A DNA stretch of 64,000 bases from F23-D06 sp045132055 (GTDB lineage Bacteria; Bacteroidota; Bacteroidia; Bacteroidales; WCHB1-69). The stretch's first letter is position 1; the number at the start of each line of letters is the position of its first letter. This document shows, piece after piece, positions 35,353 to 43,062 of the stretch. Made by a program: the position numbers and the translations under genes. The stretch is from the NCBI GenBank assembly GCA_045132055.1, contig JBGURP010000033.1, forward strand, positions 62,001 through 126,000, given 5' to 3'. A model generated the notes under the pieces. It was not told where the DNA came from, made no database searches, and was given only the letters and a program-made list of their open reading frames with translations.

Positions 35353-36549
35353 TTATCTGGTGGCGTCGATAGCCTGTTTGATCAATTGGAATGTTCTCTC
35401 GGGATCGTTGTCCAAGCCCATGGAGAAACGGATGAGGCCTTCGCTCATGCCCATCTCCTTCTGGATATCCTCGGGAACCTCGGAAGAGGTGGATTTGCCG
35501 GAGTTGCTGAACAGGGTCTTGAAGTAGCCCAAGCTGACGGCGAGGTAACCCACGCCCAGCTCCTGCATCTTCTCCATGATGGCGCTGGCTCTCTCAGCCG
35601 TGCCCATGTCGATGGAAATCATGCCGCCGAAGCCGTAACCGTCGTTCATCATCGATTTAAAGAGCTCATGGTCCGGATGCTCAGGAAGGCCGGGATAGTT
35701 GTATTTGATACCAGTCTCTTTGAATCTCTTAGCCAGATACATGGCATTTTCGCTGTGCTTCTTCATACGAATGTGCAGCGTGTGCAGGTTCTTCTGGATG
35801 CTGGTGGAACGGAAGGTGTCCAACACCGGACCCAGCAACATGGCTGTACCGTCGTTCACATCGATGAGAGAGTTGATATAATCGGCAGAACCGCAGATGG
35901 CACCGGCCACACAGTCGTTCATACCGTTCACATATTTGGTCATACTATAAATCACCACATCGGCACCGAGACGGTAAGGTGAGAAAATCATCGGGGTAAA
36001 GGTGTTGTCAACCAGCAATTTTGCACCACCAGCGTGAGCAATCTTGGAAAGCTCTGGAAGGTTGGCGATACGGAGCAGCGGGTTGTTCATTGTCTCGGTA
36101 TAAACCACCTTGGTGTTCGGACGCATGGCTTTCTTCACGGCATCCAAATCCTGCATGTTCACGAACGTGACATCCACGTTGAACTTCTTGAGGTAGTTGT
36201 TCAAGAAAGCGAATGTGCCGCCGTAAGTGGTCATACTGGAGAGGATATGGTCGCCAGATTGCACTTCATGCAACAGAGCCACGGTGATGGCAGCCATGCC
36301 GGAACCGGTGGTCCAGGCCAGCTCGGTGCCTTCGATGGCGGCCAATGACTGTGCCAGCGAGAGAGTGCTGGGATTCCAGTGGCGGGAATAGAGGAAGTAA
36401 CCCTCGGTTTCGCCGTGGAAGGTGTCGGTCATTGTCTTGGCTTGTTCAAACATAAAGGTTGCGCTATCACAGATAGCGGGGTTCACGCCACGGTAGGCAT
36501 CTTTCTTGTCCAATTTCTCCAAATTGGTTGCGGGATCGAATTTTTCCAT
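35353..36549 (-). CDS. Cys/Met-metabolism PLP enzyme (methionine gamma-lyase-like)
   Basis: A 398-residue fold-type I PLP enzyme. Substrate/phosphate-site residues are in YSRHWNPST (Tyr55, Arg57) and TTGSGMAA, ring-stacking Tyr109 is in TTYGG, Asp181 is in LLVDNTFT, and the internal aldimine Lys205 is in YSMTKYVNG. The family covers methionine gamma-lyase, cystathionine gamma-lyase/synthase and O-acetylhomoserine sulfhydrylase; sequence alone does not separate them. If a methionine gamma-lyase, its product 2-oxobutyrate would feed propionyl-CoA, which fits its place as first gene of the methylmalonyl-CoA decarboxylase operon. Confidence 0.85.
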   Translation of the reverse strand: MEKFDPATNLEKLDKKDAYRGVNPAICDSATFMFEQAKTMTDTFHGETEGYFLYSRHWNPSTLSLAQSLAAIEGTELAWTTGSGMAAITVALLHEVQSGDHILSSMTTYGGTFAFLNNYLKKFNVDVTFVNMQDLDAVKKAMRPNTKVVYTETMNNPLLRIANLPELSKIAHAGGAKLLVDNTFTPMIFSPYRLGADVVIYSMTKYVNGMNDCVAGAICGSADYINSLIDVNDGTAMLLGPVLDTFRSTSIQKNLHTLHIRMKKHSENAMYLAKRFKETGIKYNYPGLPEHPDHELFKSMMNDGYGFGGMISIDMGTAERASAIMEKMQELGVGYLAVSLGYFKTLFSNSGKSTSSEVPEDIQKEMGMSEGLIRFSMGLDNDPERTFQLIKQAIDATR

Positions 36550-36588
36550 ATTATTTTTGAATTAAATTATTGTTGAATTTTGAAAGCG

Positions 36589-36596
36589 CAAAAGTA
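36589..36596 (-). promoter_or_regulatory. -7 box for the PLP enzyme/decarboxylase operon
   Basis: TACTTTTG on the minus strand, 40 nt before the PLP gene start. No other -7 box is seen between the five genes. I see no SAM riboswitch fold in this short leader. Confidence 0.72.
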
Positions 36597-36657
36597 GCAA
36601 AAAAAATCCATCTATAGATGAATAAAAATATTAATGTTTTTGCCCTTGGATTTTTTC

Positions 36658-36665
36658 TATTTTTG
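36658..36665 (+). promoter_or_regulatory. -7 box for the DUF1295 gene
   Basis: TATTTTTG, 35 nt before ATG 36700. It excludes the longer ATG at 36634. Confidence 0.7.
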
Positions 36666-36699
36666 TGCCCGAATTAACAAATCAAAAAGGAAATCCAAA

Positions 36700-37569
36700 A
36701 TGTCTATCAAAGAATCCCGAAGTTTCAGTTTTATTGTGATTTTCATCGTTTATGCCATCGCTTTTGTGGTTGGTATGCTGGTATATCGAAGCCTTGCCGG
36801 AACGGGCTGGCACTATCTTTGGCAGTTGTTCTTCTCAGATGTGGCCGCTACAGTGGTGGTGTGGCTCTTTGGTCTATTGTTCCGCAATGTCTCCGTTTAC
36901 GACCCATACTGGAGCGTTGCGCCGCCCGTAATGCTCACGCTTTGGGCTTTCCAGCTTCACAGTTGGACTTCCGCCACGCTGCTGTTGCTGATAGCAGTCT
37001 GGTACTGGGGCATCCGCCTTACTGGCAATTGGGCGTACACTTTTAAAAATCTCAATAGCGAAGATTGGCGTTACACCAAGTATCGAACCGAGCAGAAACC
37101 TGTTGTTTTCCAATTGATTAACTTTTTTGGACTGAATATTATGCCCACCATTGTGGTATTTTTAGTGATGATTCCGGGCTTTTTTGTGATAGAGGCGGCA
37201 GCCCAGGCCAATATGGTGAGTTGGTTCGGATTCATCGTATGTGTGTGCGCCGCTACCTTGCAGTTGGTGTCCGATACGCAGCGCCATCGTTTTGCGAAGG
37301 ACCATAAAGGGCAGATTTGTCAAGTGGGACTCTGGAAACATGGCCGGCATCCCAATTATTTCGGAGAAATTCTGATGTGGTGGGGTGTTTGGCTGATGTT
37401 TTTGGCATTATCTATTGGTCCGAGTACCTTGCGAGACCTCTGTGTCATTGGCCCTCTGCTGAATGCCTGCATGTTCCGGTTCATTAGCGTGCCCCTCATG
37501 GAGAAGCGCCAGTTGCAGAATAAACCAGGATACGCAGAATACCAGAAAAGGACGGGGATGTTCCTGTAA
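36700..37569 (+). CDS. DUF1295 membrane protein (steroid 5-alpha-reductase-like)
   Basis: A 289-residue membrane protein with about seven helices and the isoprenylcysteine-methyltransferase/steroid-reductase-type C-terminal motif GLWKHGRHPNYFGEILMWWGVWL, ending PLMEKRQLQNKPGYAEYQKRT. The bacterial family is of unknown substrate; NADPH-dependent reduction of a hydrophobic compound is only suggested by homology. Start MSIKESRSFSFIVIF at 36700 follows the promoter. Probably monocistronic, as the fucosidase starts 115 nt on. Confidence 0.85.
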   Translation: MSIKESRSFSFIVIFIVYAIAFVVGMLVYRSLAGTGWHYLWQLFFSDVAATVVVWLFGLLFRNVSVYDPYWSVAPPVMLTLWAFQLHSWTSATLLLLIAVWYWGIRLTGNWAYTFKNLNSEDWRYTKYRTEQKPVVFQLINFFGLNIMPTIVVFLVMIPGFFVIEAAAQANMVSWFGFIVCVCAATLQLVSDTQRHRFAKDHKGQICQVGLWKHGRHPNYFGEILMWWGVWLMFLALSIGPSTLRDLCVIGPLLNACMFRFISVPLMEKRQLQNKPGYAEYQKRTGMFL

Positions 37570-37684
37570 TATAATGGAAAACACTTCGGCATGGATGGCT
37601 GAGTTGCAGACAGGCGATGTGAAGTGTTGGAATAGGTGTAATCCTTATGTGCCCTCTCATTTTCGCCGTCAAAATCCGCCAGTT

Positions 37685-39199
37685 ATGAAAAAGTCCGCCT
37701 TGCTCCTGATCCTCTGCCTTTTGGGTATATCCATTCAGGCGCAGAAGTATGCCCCTAAGCTAAAACCCGCTGACCCGCCGAAACCTTTCGGGCCCGTGCC
37801 GACCGCCGCGCAGGTGGCGTGGCAGCGCATGGAGATGAACCTCTTCTGCCACTTCGGTCCCAACACCTTCACTGGCTTGGAATGGGGCGAGGGCACTGAA
37901 ACCGAGGACATCTTCAACCCTACAGCCTTGGACTGCAATCAATGGGTGGCTGTGGCGAAAAACGCAGGATTCCAAGGCATTATCCTCACCGCCAAGCATC
38001 ACGACGGCTTCTGCCTCTGGCCCAATCCCGTGAGCACACACACCGTACGCGAGAGCGCGTGGCGCAACGGCAAAGGCGATGTGCTCAAGGAATTGTCGAA
38101 AGCCTGTAAAAAGGGTGGCTTGAAGTTCGGCATCTACATCTCGCCATGGGATCGCAACGCGCCCACTTACGGCACACCAGAATACAACAAAGTGTTCCTC
38201 AAAACATTGCGCAATGCCCACAAACATTACGGTCCAATATTTGAGCAATGGTTCGACGGGGCCAACGGCGAAGGGCCGAACGGCAAACGTCAAGTCTATG
38301 ACTGGGAGAAATTCAATATGCAGACGCTTAAGTTACAACCCAATGCGGTGATTTTCAGCGATGTGGGCCCCGGATGCCGCTGGGTCGGCAATGAAGAAGG
38401 CACTTGCGGGCGCACTTGCTGGTCGCGACTCGATGTGGAGGGCCGTGAACCGGGCAAGAACGCCCCGTCGCAGGACACGCTCAACGCGGGCAACTACAAC
38501 GGCGCGTGCTGGATTCCCGCAGAGACGGATGTCTCTATCCGGCCGGGCTGGTTCTGGCGCGCCAGCGAGCATCCGAAATCTGTGCAAGAGCTACTGAAAA
38601 TCTACTACAACAGCGTGGGTCGCAACTCCTTGCTGCTCCTCAATGTGCCGCCCGACACCCGCGGCCTCATCCCTGCCGAGGACTCACTCCGACTCATGGA
38701 ATTCAGAGCCGCGCTGGACAGCATCTTTGCACGGGATTTGGCGGAAAAAGTACAGGTGGTTTGTATGTCAAATTCTCGGGGAGGCCAGGTGCAAAATTGT
38801 TTTGAAACTTGTTCTTCTTCCCGAAATATCGACATTTCGAATCCTTTTGGCCCTTTGGCACTCTTTGACAACAATTTTGACACCTACTGGGCCACCGACG
38901 ATACTGTAACCACCGCTTGGGTCACATTAGAGTTCAACGAGCCTCAAACCTTCAACCGAGTGATGTTACAAGAATATATTCCTCTTGGTCAGCGCGTGGA
39001 AAAGTTCCATATTGATATTCAGGATGAGAACGGCAACTGGCGCACCATCGCTCAGGAGACCACCATCGGCTACAAACGCATCGTGCTCACGGAGACGGTT
39101 ACCACCAAAAAGGTGAGAATTGTCATTGATCAAAGCCGCGCATGCATTTTGCTGAGCAGGGTGGGACTGTTTTTAGATACGATTCTAATTGAGAATTAA
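37685..39199 (+). CDS. Alpha-L-fucosidase (GH29) with C-terminal F5/8-type C domain
   Basis: A 504-residue exported glycosidase. Signal peptide MKKSALLLILCLLGISIQAQ; GH29 barrel from about 35 to 365, with TAKHHDGFCLWPN, LKFGIYISPWDRN and the candidate nucleophile Asp181 in FEQWFDGANGEG; and a discoidin/CBM32-like domain from about 385 (FDNNFDTYWATDDTVTTAWV). It would release terminal fucose from host or algal glycans outside the inner membrane. The SPWDRN segment resembles alpha-1,3/1,4-preferring members. Start 37685 is chosen for the signal peptide; the ATG at 37463 lies within the previous gene. It lacks SusC/D or other PUL neighbours. The stop lies in a 14-bp repeat. Confidence 0.92.
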   Translation: MKKSALLLILCLLGISIQAQKYAPKLKPADPPKPFGPVPTAAQVAWQRMEMNLFCHFGPNTFTGLEWGEGTETEDIFNPTALDCNQWVAVAKNAGFQGIILTAKHHDGFCLWPNPVSTHTVRESAWRNGKGDVLKELSKACKKGGLKFGIYISPWDRNAPTYGTPEYNKVFLKTLRNAHKHYGPIFEQWFDGANGEGPNGKRQVYDWEKFNMQTLKLQPNAVIFSDVGPGCRWVGNEEGTCGRTCWSRLDVEGREPGKNAPSQDTLNAGNYNGACWIPAETDVSIRPGWFWRASEHPKSVQELLKIYYNSVGRNSLLLLNVPPDTRGLIPAEDSLRLMEFRAALDSIFARDLAEKVQVVCMSNSRGGQVQNCFETCSSSRNIDISNPFGPLALFDNNFDTYWATDDTVTTAWVTLEFNEPQTFNRVMLQEYIPLGQRVEKFHIDIQDENGNWRTIAQETTIGYKRIVLTETVTTKKVRIVIDQSRACILLSRVGLFLDTILIEN

Positions 39200-39228
39200 G
39201 AATTGAGAATTAAGAATTGAGAATAAAA
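39187..39228. repeat. Three tandem 14-bp units over the fucosidase stop
   Basis: AATTGAGAATTAAG twice, then AATTGAGAATAAAA. The first unit supplies the last codons and stop of the fucosidase gene. The unit is identical to the one after ftsK. Confidence 0.9.
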
Positions 39229-39234
39229 AACAAT

Positions 39235-39282
39235 CTCTTACTCCTAACTTCTAACTCCTCACTCCTAACTCTCAACTCTCTC
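39235..39282. repeat. Degenerate CT-rich tandem repeat over the Arc-like stop
   Basis: Roughly 10-bp steps of ACTCCTAACT/ACTTCTAACT/ACTCTCAACT type. On the minus strand it encodes the final ERVES residues and stop of the Arc-like gene, then continues beyond. Confidence 0.75.
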
Positions 39283-39453
39283 CTTCGTCTCACCATCCCC
39301 GCTCTTCTTCTTCGGCAGCCGCCCGGCCTTCTTCAGTGCGGTCGATAATATCCATTCAATCTGCCCGTTCGCGCTGCGGAATTCGTCCGCGGCCCATTTT
39401 TCAATGGCCTCGAATATCTCGGAATCGACGCGTAGGGCGAAATTTTTTTTCAT
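39265..39453 (-). CDS. Arc-like ribbon-helix-helix protein
   Basis: A 62-residue basic protein, start MKKNFALRVDSEIFEAIEKWAADEFRSANGQIEWIL, matching Arc/MetJ-type ribbon-helix-helix DNA-binding folds: strand KNFALRV then two helices. The C-terminus is a Lys-rich tail. A longer start at 39498 is rejected because its codons are the arms of a perfect palindrome. It lies just downstream of the SPFH gene, a frequent pairing in Bacteroidota, so it may regulate or be co-regulated with it. The target is unknown. Confidence 0.78.
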   Translation of the reverse strand: MKKNFALRVDSEIFEAIEKWAADEFRSANGQIEWILSTALKKAGRLPKKKSGDGETKERVES

Positions 39454-39467
39454 AAAACGATATTTCC

Positions 39468-39497
39468 TGTTGAGACGCACGGCCGTGCGTCTCAACA
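39468..39497. repeat. Perfect 30-bp palindrome
   Basis: Arm TGTTGAGACGCAC, centre GGCC, then the exact complement. It lies in the 48-nt gap between the SPFH stop and the Arc-like start. It could fold as a very stable RNA hairpin in that transcript or be a dispersed palindromic element. Confidence 0.92.
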
Positions 39498-39501
39498 ATA
39501 A

Positions 39502-40473
39502 TTATTGATACAACGTCCCCGTATTGATGACCGGCGATGCGGATTCGTCGGCGCAGAGCACCACCAGGAGGTTGGAGACCATGGCGGCCTTGCGTTCCTC
39601 GTCCAGTTCCACAATCTTGTCCTCCGACAGTTTCTTCAGGGCCAAATCCACCATGCTGACGGCGCCTTCCACAATCTTCTCGCGAGCGGAGATGATGGCG
39701 TCGGCTTGCTGACGGCGCAGCATCACGCTGGCAATCTCGGCGGCGTAGGCCAAGTAGTTGATACGGGCTTCCACAACCTCTATGCCGGCAATTTCCAGAT
39801 GTTTGCGCAATTCGGACTCCAAACGCTCGTTGATTTCCTCGCCGCCGGAGCGCAAGGTCACTTCCTCATCGTTGCGGTCCATGTTGTCGTAGGCGTACAT
39901 GCCCGCCACCTTGCGCAAAGCGGCATCGCTCTGCACGCGCACGAACGAGTCGAAGCTCTTGACGGACTTCATCGAGTTCTCCGTGATGGTGCTCCGTACA
40001 TCCGAATCCACCTCGAAGCAGGCCTTGTAGGTGTCGTTGATCTTCCACACCAACACCAGACCGATCATGATGGGGTTGCCGTTCTTGTCGTTCACTTTGA
40101 TGGGCTCCACATCCATGTTCTTGGCGCGCAATGAGAGTTTTTCTTTGCTGTAGAAGGGGTTAACCCAGAAAAAGCCGTTCTGTTTCACTGTGCCGGAGTA
40201 CTTGCCGAAGAAGGTGAGCACGCGCGATTCGTTGGGCTGCACGATCATAAAGCCGGCTAAGTCAAGGATGAGGAGGAAAAGAAGAAATGTACCCGTTAGG
40301 ATGGGCAGCAATATCCATGCGGTGGGCTCGCCCTCGGCATCCAGCATGCAGTCGAGGTTGGTGAAGCGCACGACCAGCCAGATGGAGAATACCAGCAGTA
40401 CAAGGTTGATGAAAAGATGCAGAAAACCATTGTTTCCCGCTGTCATGGTTTTGTTGAATTCCTTGGATTCCAT
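39502..40473 (-). CDS. SPFH/band-7 (stomatin-like) membrane protein
   Basis: A 323-residue protein with two N-terminal membrane helices (about 18-36 and 50-72) and an SPFH domain from about 78 (GFMIVQPNESRVLTFFGKYSGTVKQNGFFWVNPF) to 270, then helical segments (AAEIASVMLRRQQADAIISAREKIVEGA). SPFH proteins form membrane-associated cages or scaffolds around proteases and other membrane proteins; no NfeD or FtsH gene adjoins. It is transcribed from the -7 box at 40525-40532 with the Arc-like gene downstream. Confidence 0.9.
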   Translation of the reverse strand: MESKEFNKTMTAGNNGFLHLFINLVLLVFSIWLVVRFTNLDCMLDAEGEPTAWILLPILTGTFLLFLLILDLAGFMIVQPNESRVLTFFGKYSGTVKQNGFFWVNPFYSKEKLSLRAKNMDVEPIKVNDKNGNPIMIGLVLVWKINDTYKACFEVDSDVRSTITENSMKSVKSFDSFVRVQSDAALRKVAGMYAYDNMDRNDEEVTLRSGGEEINERLESELRKHLEIAGIEVVEARINYLAYAAEIASVMLRRQQADAIISAREKIVEGAVSMVDLALKKLSEDKIVELDEERKAAMVSNLLVVLCADESASPVINTGTLYQ

Positions 40474-40524
40474 AATGTTATGTGTTTTTGAGGTGATTAA
40501 AATAATATCAAAATAATATCACCA

Positions 40525-40532
40525 CAAAAATA
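40525..40532 (-). promoter_or_regulatory. -7 box for the SPFH gene
   Basis: TATTTTTG on the minus strand, 52 nt before the ATG. Confidence 0.68.
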
Positions 40533-40583
40533 CATTTTTTTTAATACAACGGCATCATGGAAAAATTTTTTTGCATTTTTTTG

Positions 40584-40591
40584 TACCTTTG
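40584..40591 (+). promoter_or_regulatory. -7 box for the nucleosidase-like gene
   Basis: TACCTTTG, 35 nt before ATG 40627. It is divergent from the SPFH promoter. Confidence 0.7.
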
Positions 40592-40626
40592 CAAACTATA
40601 ATGACGAACTCTAAACTTTAAACTTT

Positions 40627-41211
40627 ATGAAAATCGCCCTTTTTGCTGCTGTCCCCGATGAGGTTGGCGCTTTTGCCGACCATGTGAACTTTACCGGTAT
40701 CGGACGCGAGAACGCCACCCGCGCCATGATCCGCTTTATGGAAAAACACAAGGATGAAGATTTCATCATGCTCAACATCGGCTCTGTGGGCTCGCACGAT
40801 AGAACCGTTGGCACTGTGCTGAGTGTCAGAGAAATATTGTCCGGCAGTTCTAAATTCTATGAAACAGAGATGCTGCCGTATCATTTCGATGTGCAGGCCG
40901 ATGAACAGGTGCAGAAGGCCACTTTGTACTCCTCCGACTGCTTCGTGTCCCCGGAAGTTTTCACTGAGAATTACTTGGAATCCGTTAAATCCAAAGTTGA
41001 TTGCTTCGATATGGAATCCTCGGTTTTGATTTCCTTCGCGCAGGATTATGGCAAAAAATATGTGTCATACAAGATCGTTTCCGACAATCTGGATGTAGAT
41101 ATTGAGATTTGGCGTCAGCGCGTGCAGGATTTGTCAAAAGTTTTAGTGGCTCATATTCAACAAGTTCTAAATGAATTAGGACAAAATGAAAAAATTGAGT
41201 TTTTAAAATAG
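40627..41211 (+). CDS. Nucleoside phosphorylase/nucleosidase-like protein
   Basis: A 194-residue protein of the PNP/UDP superfamily. It opens KIALFAAVPDEVGAF, then has GIGRENATRAM (phosphate-loop position), LNIGSVGSHDRTVGTVL, and CFDMESSVLISFAQDYG, where Met-Glu binds the ribose as in MTA/SAH nucleosidase. It is about 40 residues shorter than MtnN (about 230), so substrate and activity are uncertain. It probably cleaves a purine nucleoside in the cytoplasm. It lies upstream of two tRNA genes that have their own promoter. Confidence 0.75.
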   Translation: MKIALFAAVPDEVGAFADHVNFTGIGRENATRAMIRFMEKHKDEDFIMLNIGSVGSHDRTVGTVLSVREILSGSSKFYETEMLPYHFDVQADEQVQKATLYSSDCFVSPEVFTENYLESVKSKVDCFDMESSVLISFAQDYGKKYVSYKIVSDNLDVDIEIWRQRVQDLSKVLVAHIQQVLNELGQNEKIEFLK

Positions 41212-41231
41212 GCGTAATAAGAAAAAAAGTG

Positions 41232-41239
41232 TATTTTTG
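41232..41239 (+). promoter_or_regulatory. -7 box for the tRNA pair
   Basis: TATTTTTG, 15 nt before the 5' end of tRNA-Ser. Confidence 0.7.
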
Positions 41240-41253
41240 CGCCCTCAAAAGGA

Positions 41254-41341
41254 GGAGAGATGGCCGAGTGGTCGAAGGCGCACGCCTGGAGAGCGTGTAA
41301 CCGCCAAAAGCGGTTCCTGGGTTCGAATCCCAGTCTCTCCG
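41254..41341 (+). tRNA. tRNA-Ser (GGA)
   Basis: An 88-nt cloverleaf with acceptor GGAGAGA/TCTCTCC, anticodon loop CTGGAGA (anticodon GGA), the long variable arm expected of tRNA-Ser (ACCGCCAAAAGCGGT), T loop TTCGAAT, discriminator G. The CCA end is not encoded. Confidence 0.97.
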
Positions 41342-41359
41342 CTGACAAAGAGAAATAAT

Positions 41360-41434
41360 GATCTGTTAGCTCAGTTGGTTTAGAGCGCTTGCTTGACAGG
41401 CAAGAGGTCACAAGTTCAAATCTTGTACAGATCA
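41360..41434 (+). tRNA. tRNA-Val (GAC)
   Basis: A 75-nt cloverleaf with acceptor GATCTGT/ACAGATC, anticodon stem CTTGC/GCAAG around TTGACAG (anticodon GAC), T loop TTCAAAT, discriminator A. CCA is not encoded. It is 18 nt after tRNA-Ser and probably in one transcript. Confidence 0.96.
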
Positions 41435-41443
41435 CACAAAAGA

Positions 41444-41472
41444 AAAGGCACCTGAAAAGGTGCCTTTGTTGT
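41444..41472. terminator. Bidirectional intrinsic terminator
   Basis: AAAGGCACC, loop TGAAAA, GGTGCCTTT. T-rich runs on both sides end the tRNA transcript (plus) and the lpxD-like transcript (minus). Confidence 0.88.
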
Positions 41473-41493
41473 TTTCTGAAAGTTTGTTTCCGA

Positions 41494-42450
41494 CTATTTC
41501 TTTTTCAGCTCTTCCACATCGTGGTACAGTTTCGGAAGGTTTTTCACATAGATGAGCTCCTTCCACTTGGTCTGCGCGTCGATGGCCGGCACGCCGAAGA
41601 GGGTAGTGCCCTCCTGCTGCACGCTCTTGTCGATGGCCGACAAGGCGTACAACACCGTGTTCTTGGCGATGTAGAGGTCTTTGTTCACGCTGGCCTTGGC
41701 CCAGATCTTGCAGTCGTCGTCGATGTAGGTGCAGCCGGCGATGCCGCTTTGGGCGCCTAAGAGCACGCGCTTGCCGATGTGAGTGTCGTGGCCCACTTGC
41801 ACTAAGTTGTCGAACTTGGTGCCGTCGCCAATGTAGGTGGTTCCGGAAACGCCCTTGTCAATGCAGCAATTGCAGCCAATCTCCACATCGTTGCCGATGA
41901 CGGTGTTGCCGCAAGAGGTCAGCTTGATCCAGCGGTCGGCCCGTTTCTGGAAATAGCAGGCGTCGCCGCCGATAGTGCTGTTGGAGTGGATGACCACATT
42001 GTCGCCGATGACGGTGTCCGCGTAAATGCTGACATTGGAGTGAATCAGGCAGTTTTTGCCGATTTTCACATTTTCACCGATGAAAACCAGCGGTTGAATG
42101 ATGGTTCCTTCTCCGATTTCGGCGGTCGGGTGGATGTTGGTGCTTTGGGGGGTGAAGTGCGTGACATGCTCCACAATCTTCAGGTAGTCAATCAAAGGAT
42201 CTTCGCTGAAGAGCAGCACTTTCCCGTCAGGGCATTCCACATCTGTGCGGTTGATGAGGACGAAGGTCGCCTTGCTCTGCAGCGTGCGAGCGTAATACTT
42301 GTCGCAGTCCACAAAAGTCAAGTCACCATCCTCGACCGAATGCAACTCGTTGATACCCGTGACCATACAATCAGCATGGCCAACGGTATCAACAGGATGC
42401 CCTATGATCTGGAGCACCTCATTCAACGTAAAGGGTTTCGAAAACCTCAT
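41494..42450 (-). CDS. lpxD: LpxD-like UDP-3-O-acylglucosamine N-acyltransferase
   Basis: A 318-residue left-handed beta-helix acyltransferase. An N-terminal uridine-binding domain (about 1-100) is followed by hexapeptide repeats: IHPTAEIGEGTIIQPLVFIG, HSNVSIYADTVIGDNVVIH, then DNLVQVGHDTHIGKRVLLGAQSGIAG with the catalytic His position of LpxD. It would add the second hydroxyacyl chain in lipid A synthesis. It may be a second LpxD paralogue, as several Bacteroidales carry two. It follows efp by 14 nt. Confidence 0.88.
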   Translation of the reverse strand: MRFSKPFTLNEVLQIIGHPVDTVGHADCMVTGINELHSVEDGDLTFVDCDKYYARTLQSKATFVLINRTDVECPDGKVLLFSEDPLIDYLKIVEHVTHFTPQSTNIHPTAEIGEGTIIQPLVFIGENVKIGKNCLIHSNVSIYADTVIGDNVVIHSNSTIGGDACYFQKRADRWIKLTSCGNTVIGNDVEIGCNCCIDKGVSGTTYIGDGTKFDNLVQVGHDTHIGKRVLLGAQSGIAGCTYIDDDCKIWAKASVNKDLYIAKNTVLYALSAIDKSVQQEGTTLFGVPAIDAQTKWKELIYVKNLPKLYHDVEELKKK

Positions 42451-42452
42451 TT

Positions 42453-42482
42453 TCCTTTACTCTTTTACTCCTTTACTCTTTC
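42453..42482. repeat. Two tandem 16-bp units over the efp stop
   Basis: CCTTTACTCTTTTACT, then CCTTTACTCTTT. On the minus strand it contains the final codons and stop of efp and ends just before the lpxD-like ATG. Confidence 0.85.
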
Positions 42483-43034
42483 AGAATATTTGTTGGTACG
42501 GGTGTCAACTTTGATTTTCTCGCCGGCGTTGATGAACAGCGGGACATAAACCTCTGCGCCCGTCTCCACAACAGCTCTCTTCAGGGAGTTGGTGGCTGTG
42601 TTGCCCTTCACACCAGGATCAGCTTCGATGATCTCGAGGTCAACAAAAGGAGGAAGTTCGCAGGTAAGCGGCGTGTCGGTGTCGGTGTGATACATGATTT
42701 CAACAGTCTGGCCCTCTTTCAGCAGGTCAGGGTTGTTGATCAGGTCCTTTTCGATGGTGAGCGGCTCGAAAGTCTCAGCATGCATGAAGTTGTAGGTGGT
42801 GGCACCCTCTTTGTAAGAGAAAATGTACGGACGACGCTCTACGCGGGCCAGTTCGATTTTGATACCGGCGTCGAAACGGAATTCCTGAACTCTTCCGCTC
42901 TTGAGGTTTTTCAGTTTGGTACGTACAAAGGTGTTGCCTTTGCCTGGTTTCACGTGCAGGAATTCAACGATGGTCCATATCTCGTTGTTGTACACAATAC
43001 AAAGTCCGTTTTTAAAATCAGCTGTTGTTGCCAT
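42465..43034 (-). CDS. efp: Translation elongation factor P
   Basis: A 189-residue three-domain EF-P that relieves ribosome stalling at proline runs. The modified-lysine loop is VKPGKGNTF, with Lys32 at the position of E. coli Lys34. The OB domains run to YVPLFINAGEKIKVDTRTNKYSERV, the typical C-terminus. The modifying enzyme is not in the window. A -7 box lies at 43071-43078; lpxD follows closely, so the two are probably co-transcribed. Confidence 0.96.
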   Translation of the reverse strand: MATTADFKNGLCIVYNNEIWTIVEFLHVKPGKGNTFVRTKLKNLKSGRVQEFRFDAGIKIELARVERRPYIFSYKEGATTYNFMHAETFEPLTIEKDLINNPDLLKEGQTVEIMYHTDTDTPLTCELPPFVDLEIIEADPGVKGNTATNSLKRAVVETGAEVYVPLFINAGEKIKVDTRTNKYSERVKE

Positions 43035-43062
43035 ATACTTAAATTAAGTTTATATAAAAATT

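Noticed and set aside
39187..39282. CRISPR-like array
   Set aside because: Units are 10-14 bp and contiguous without spacers, and no cas gene is present anywhere in the window.
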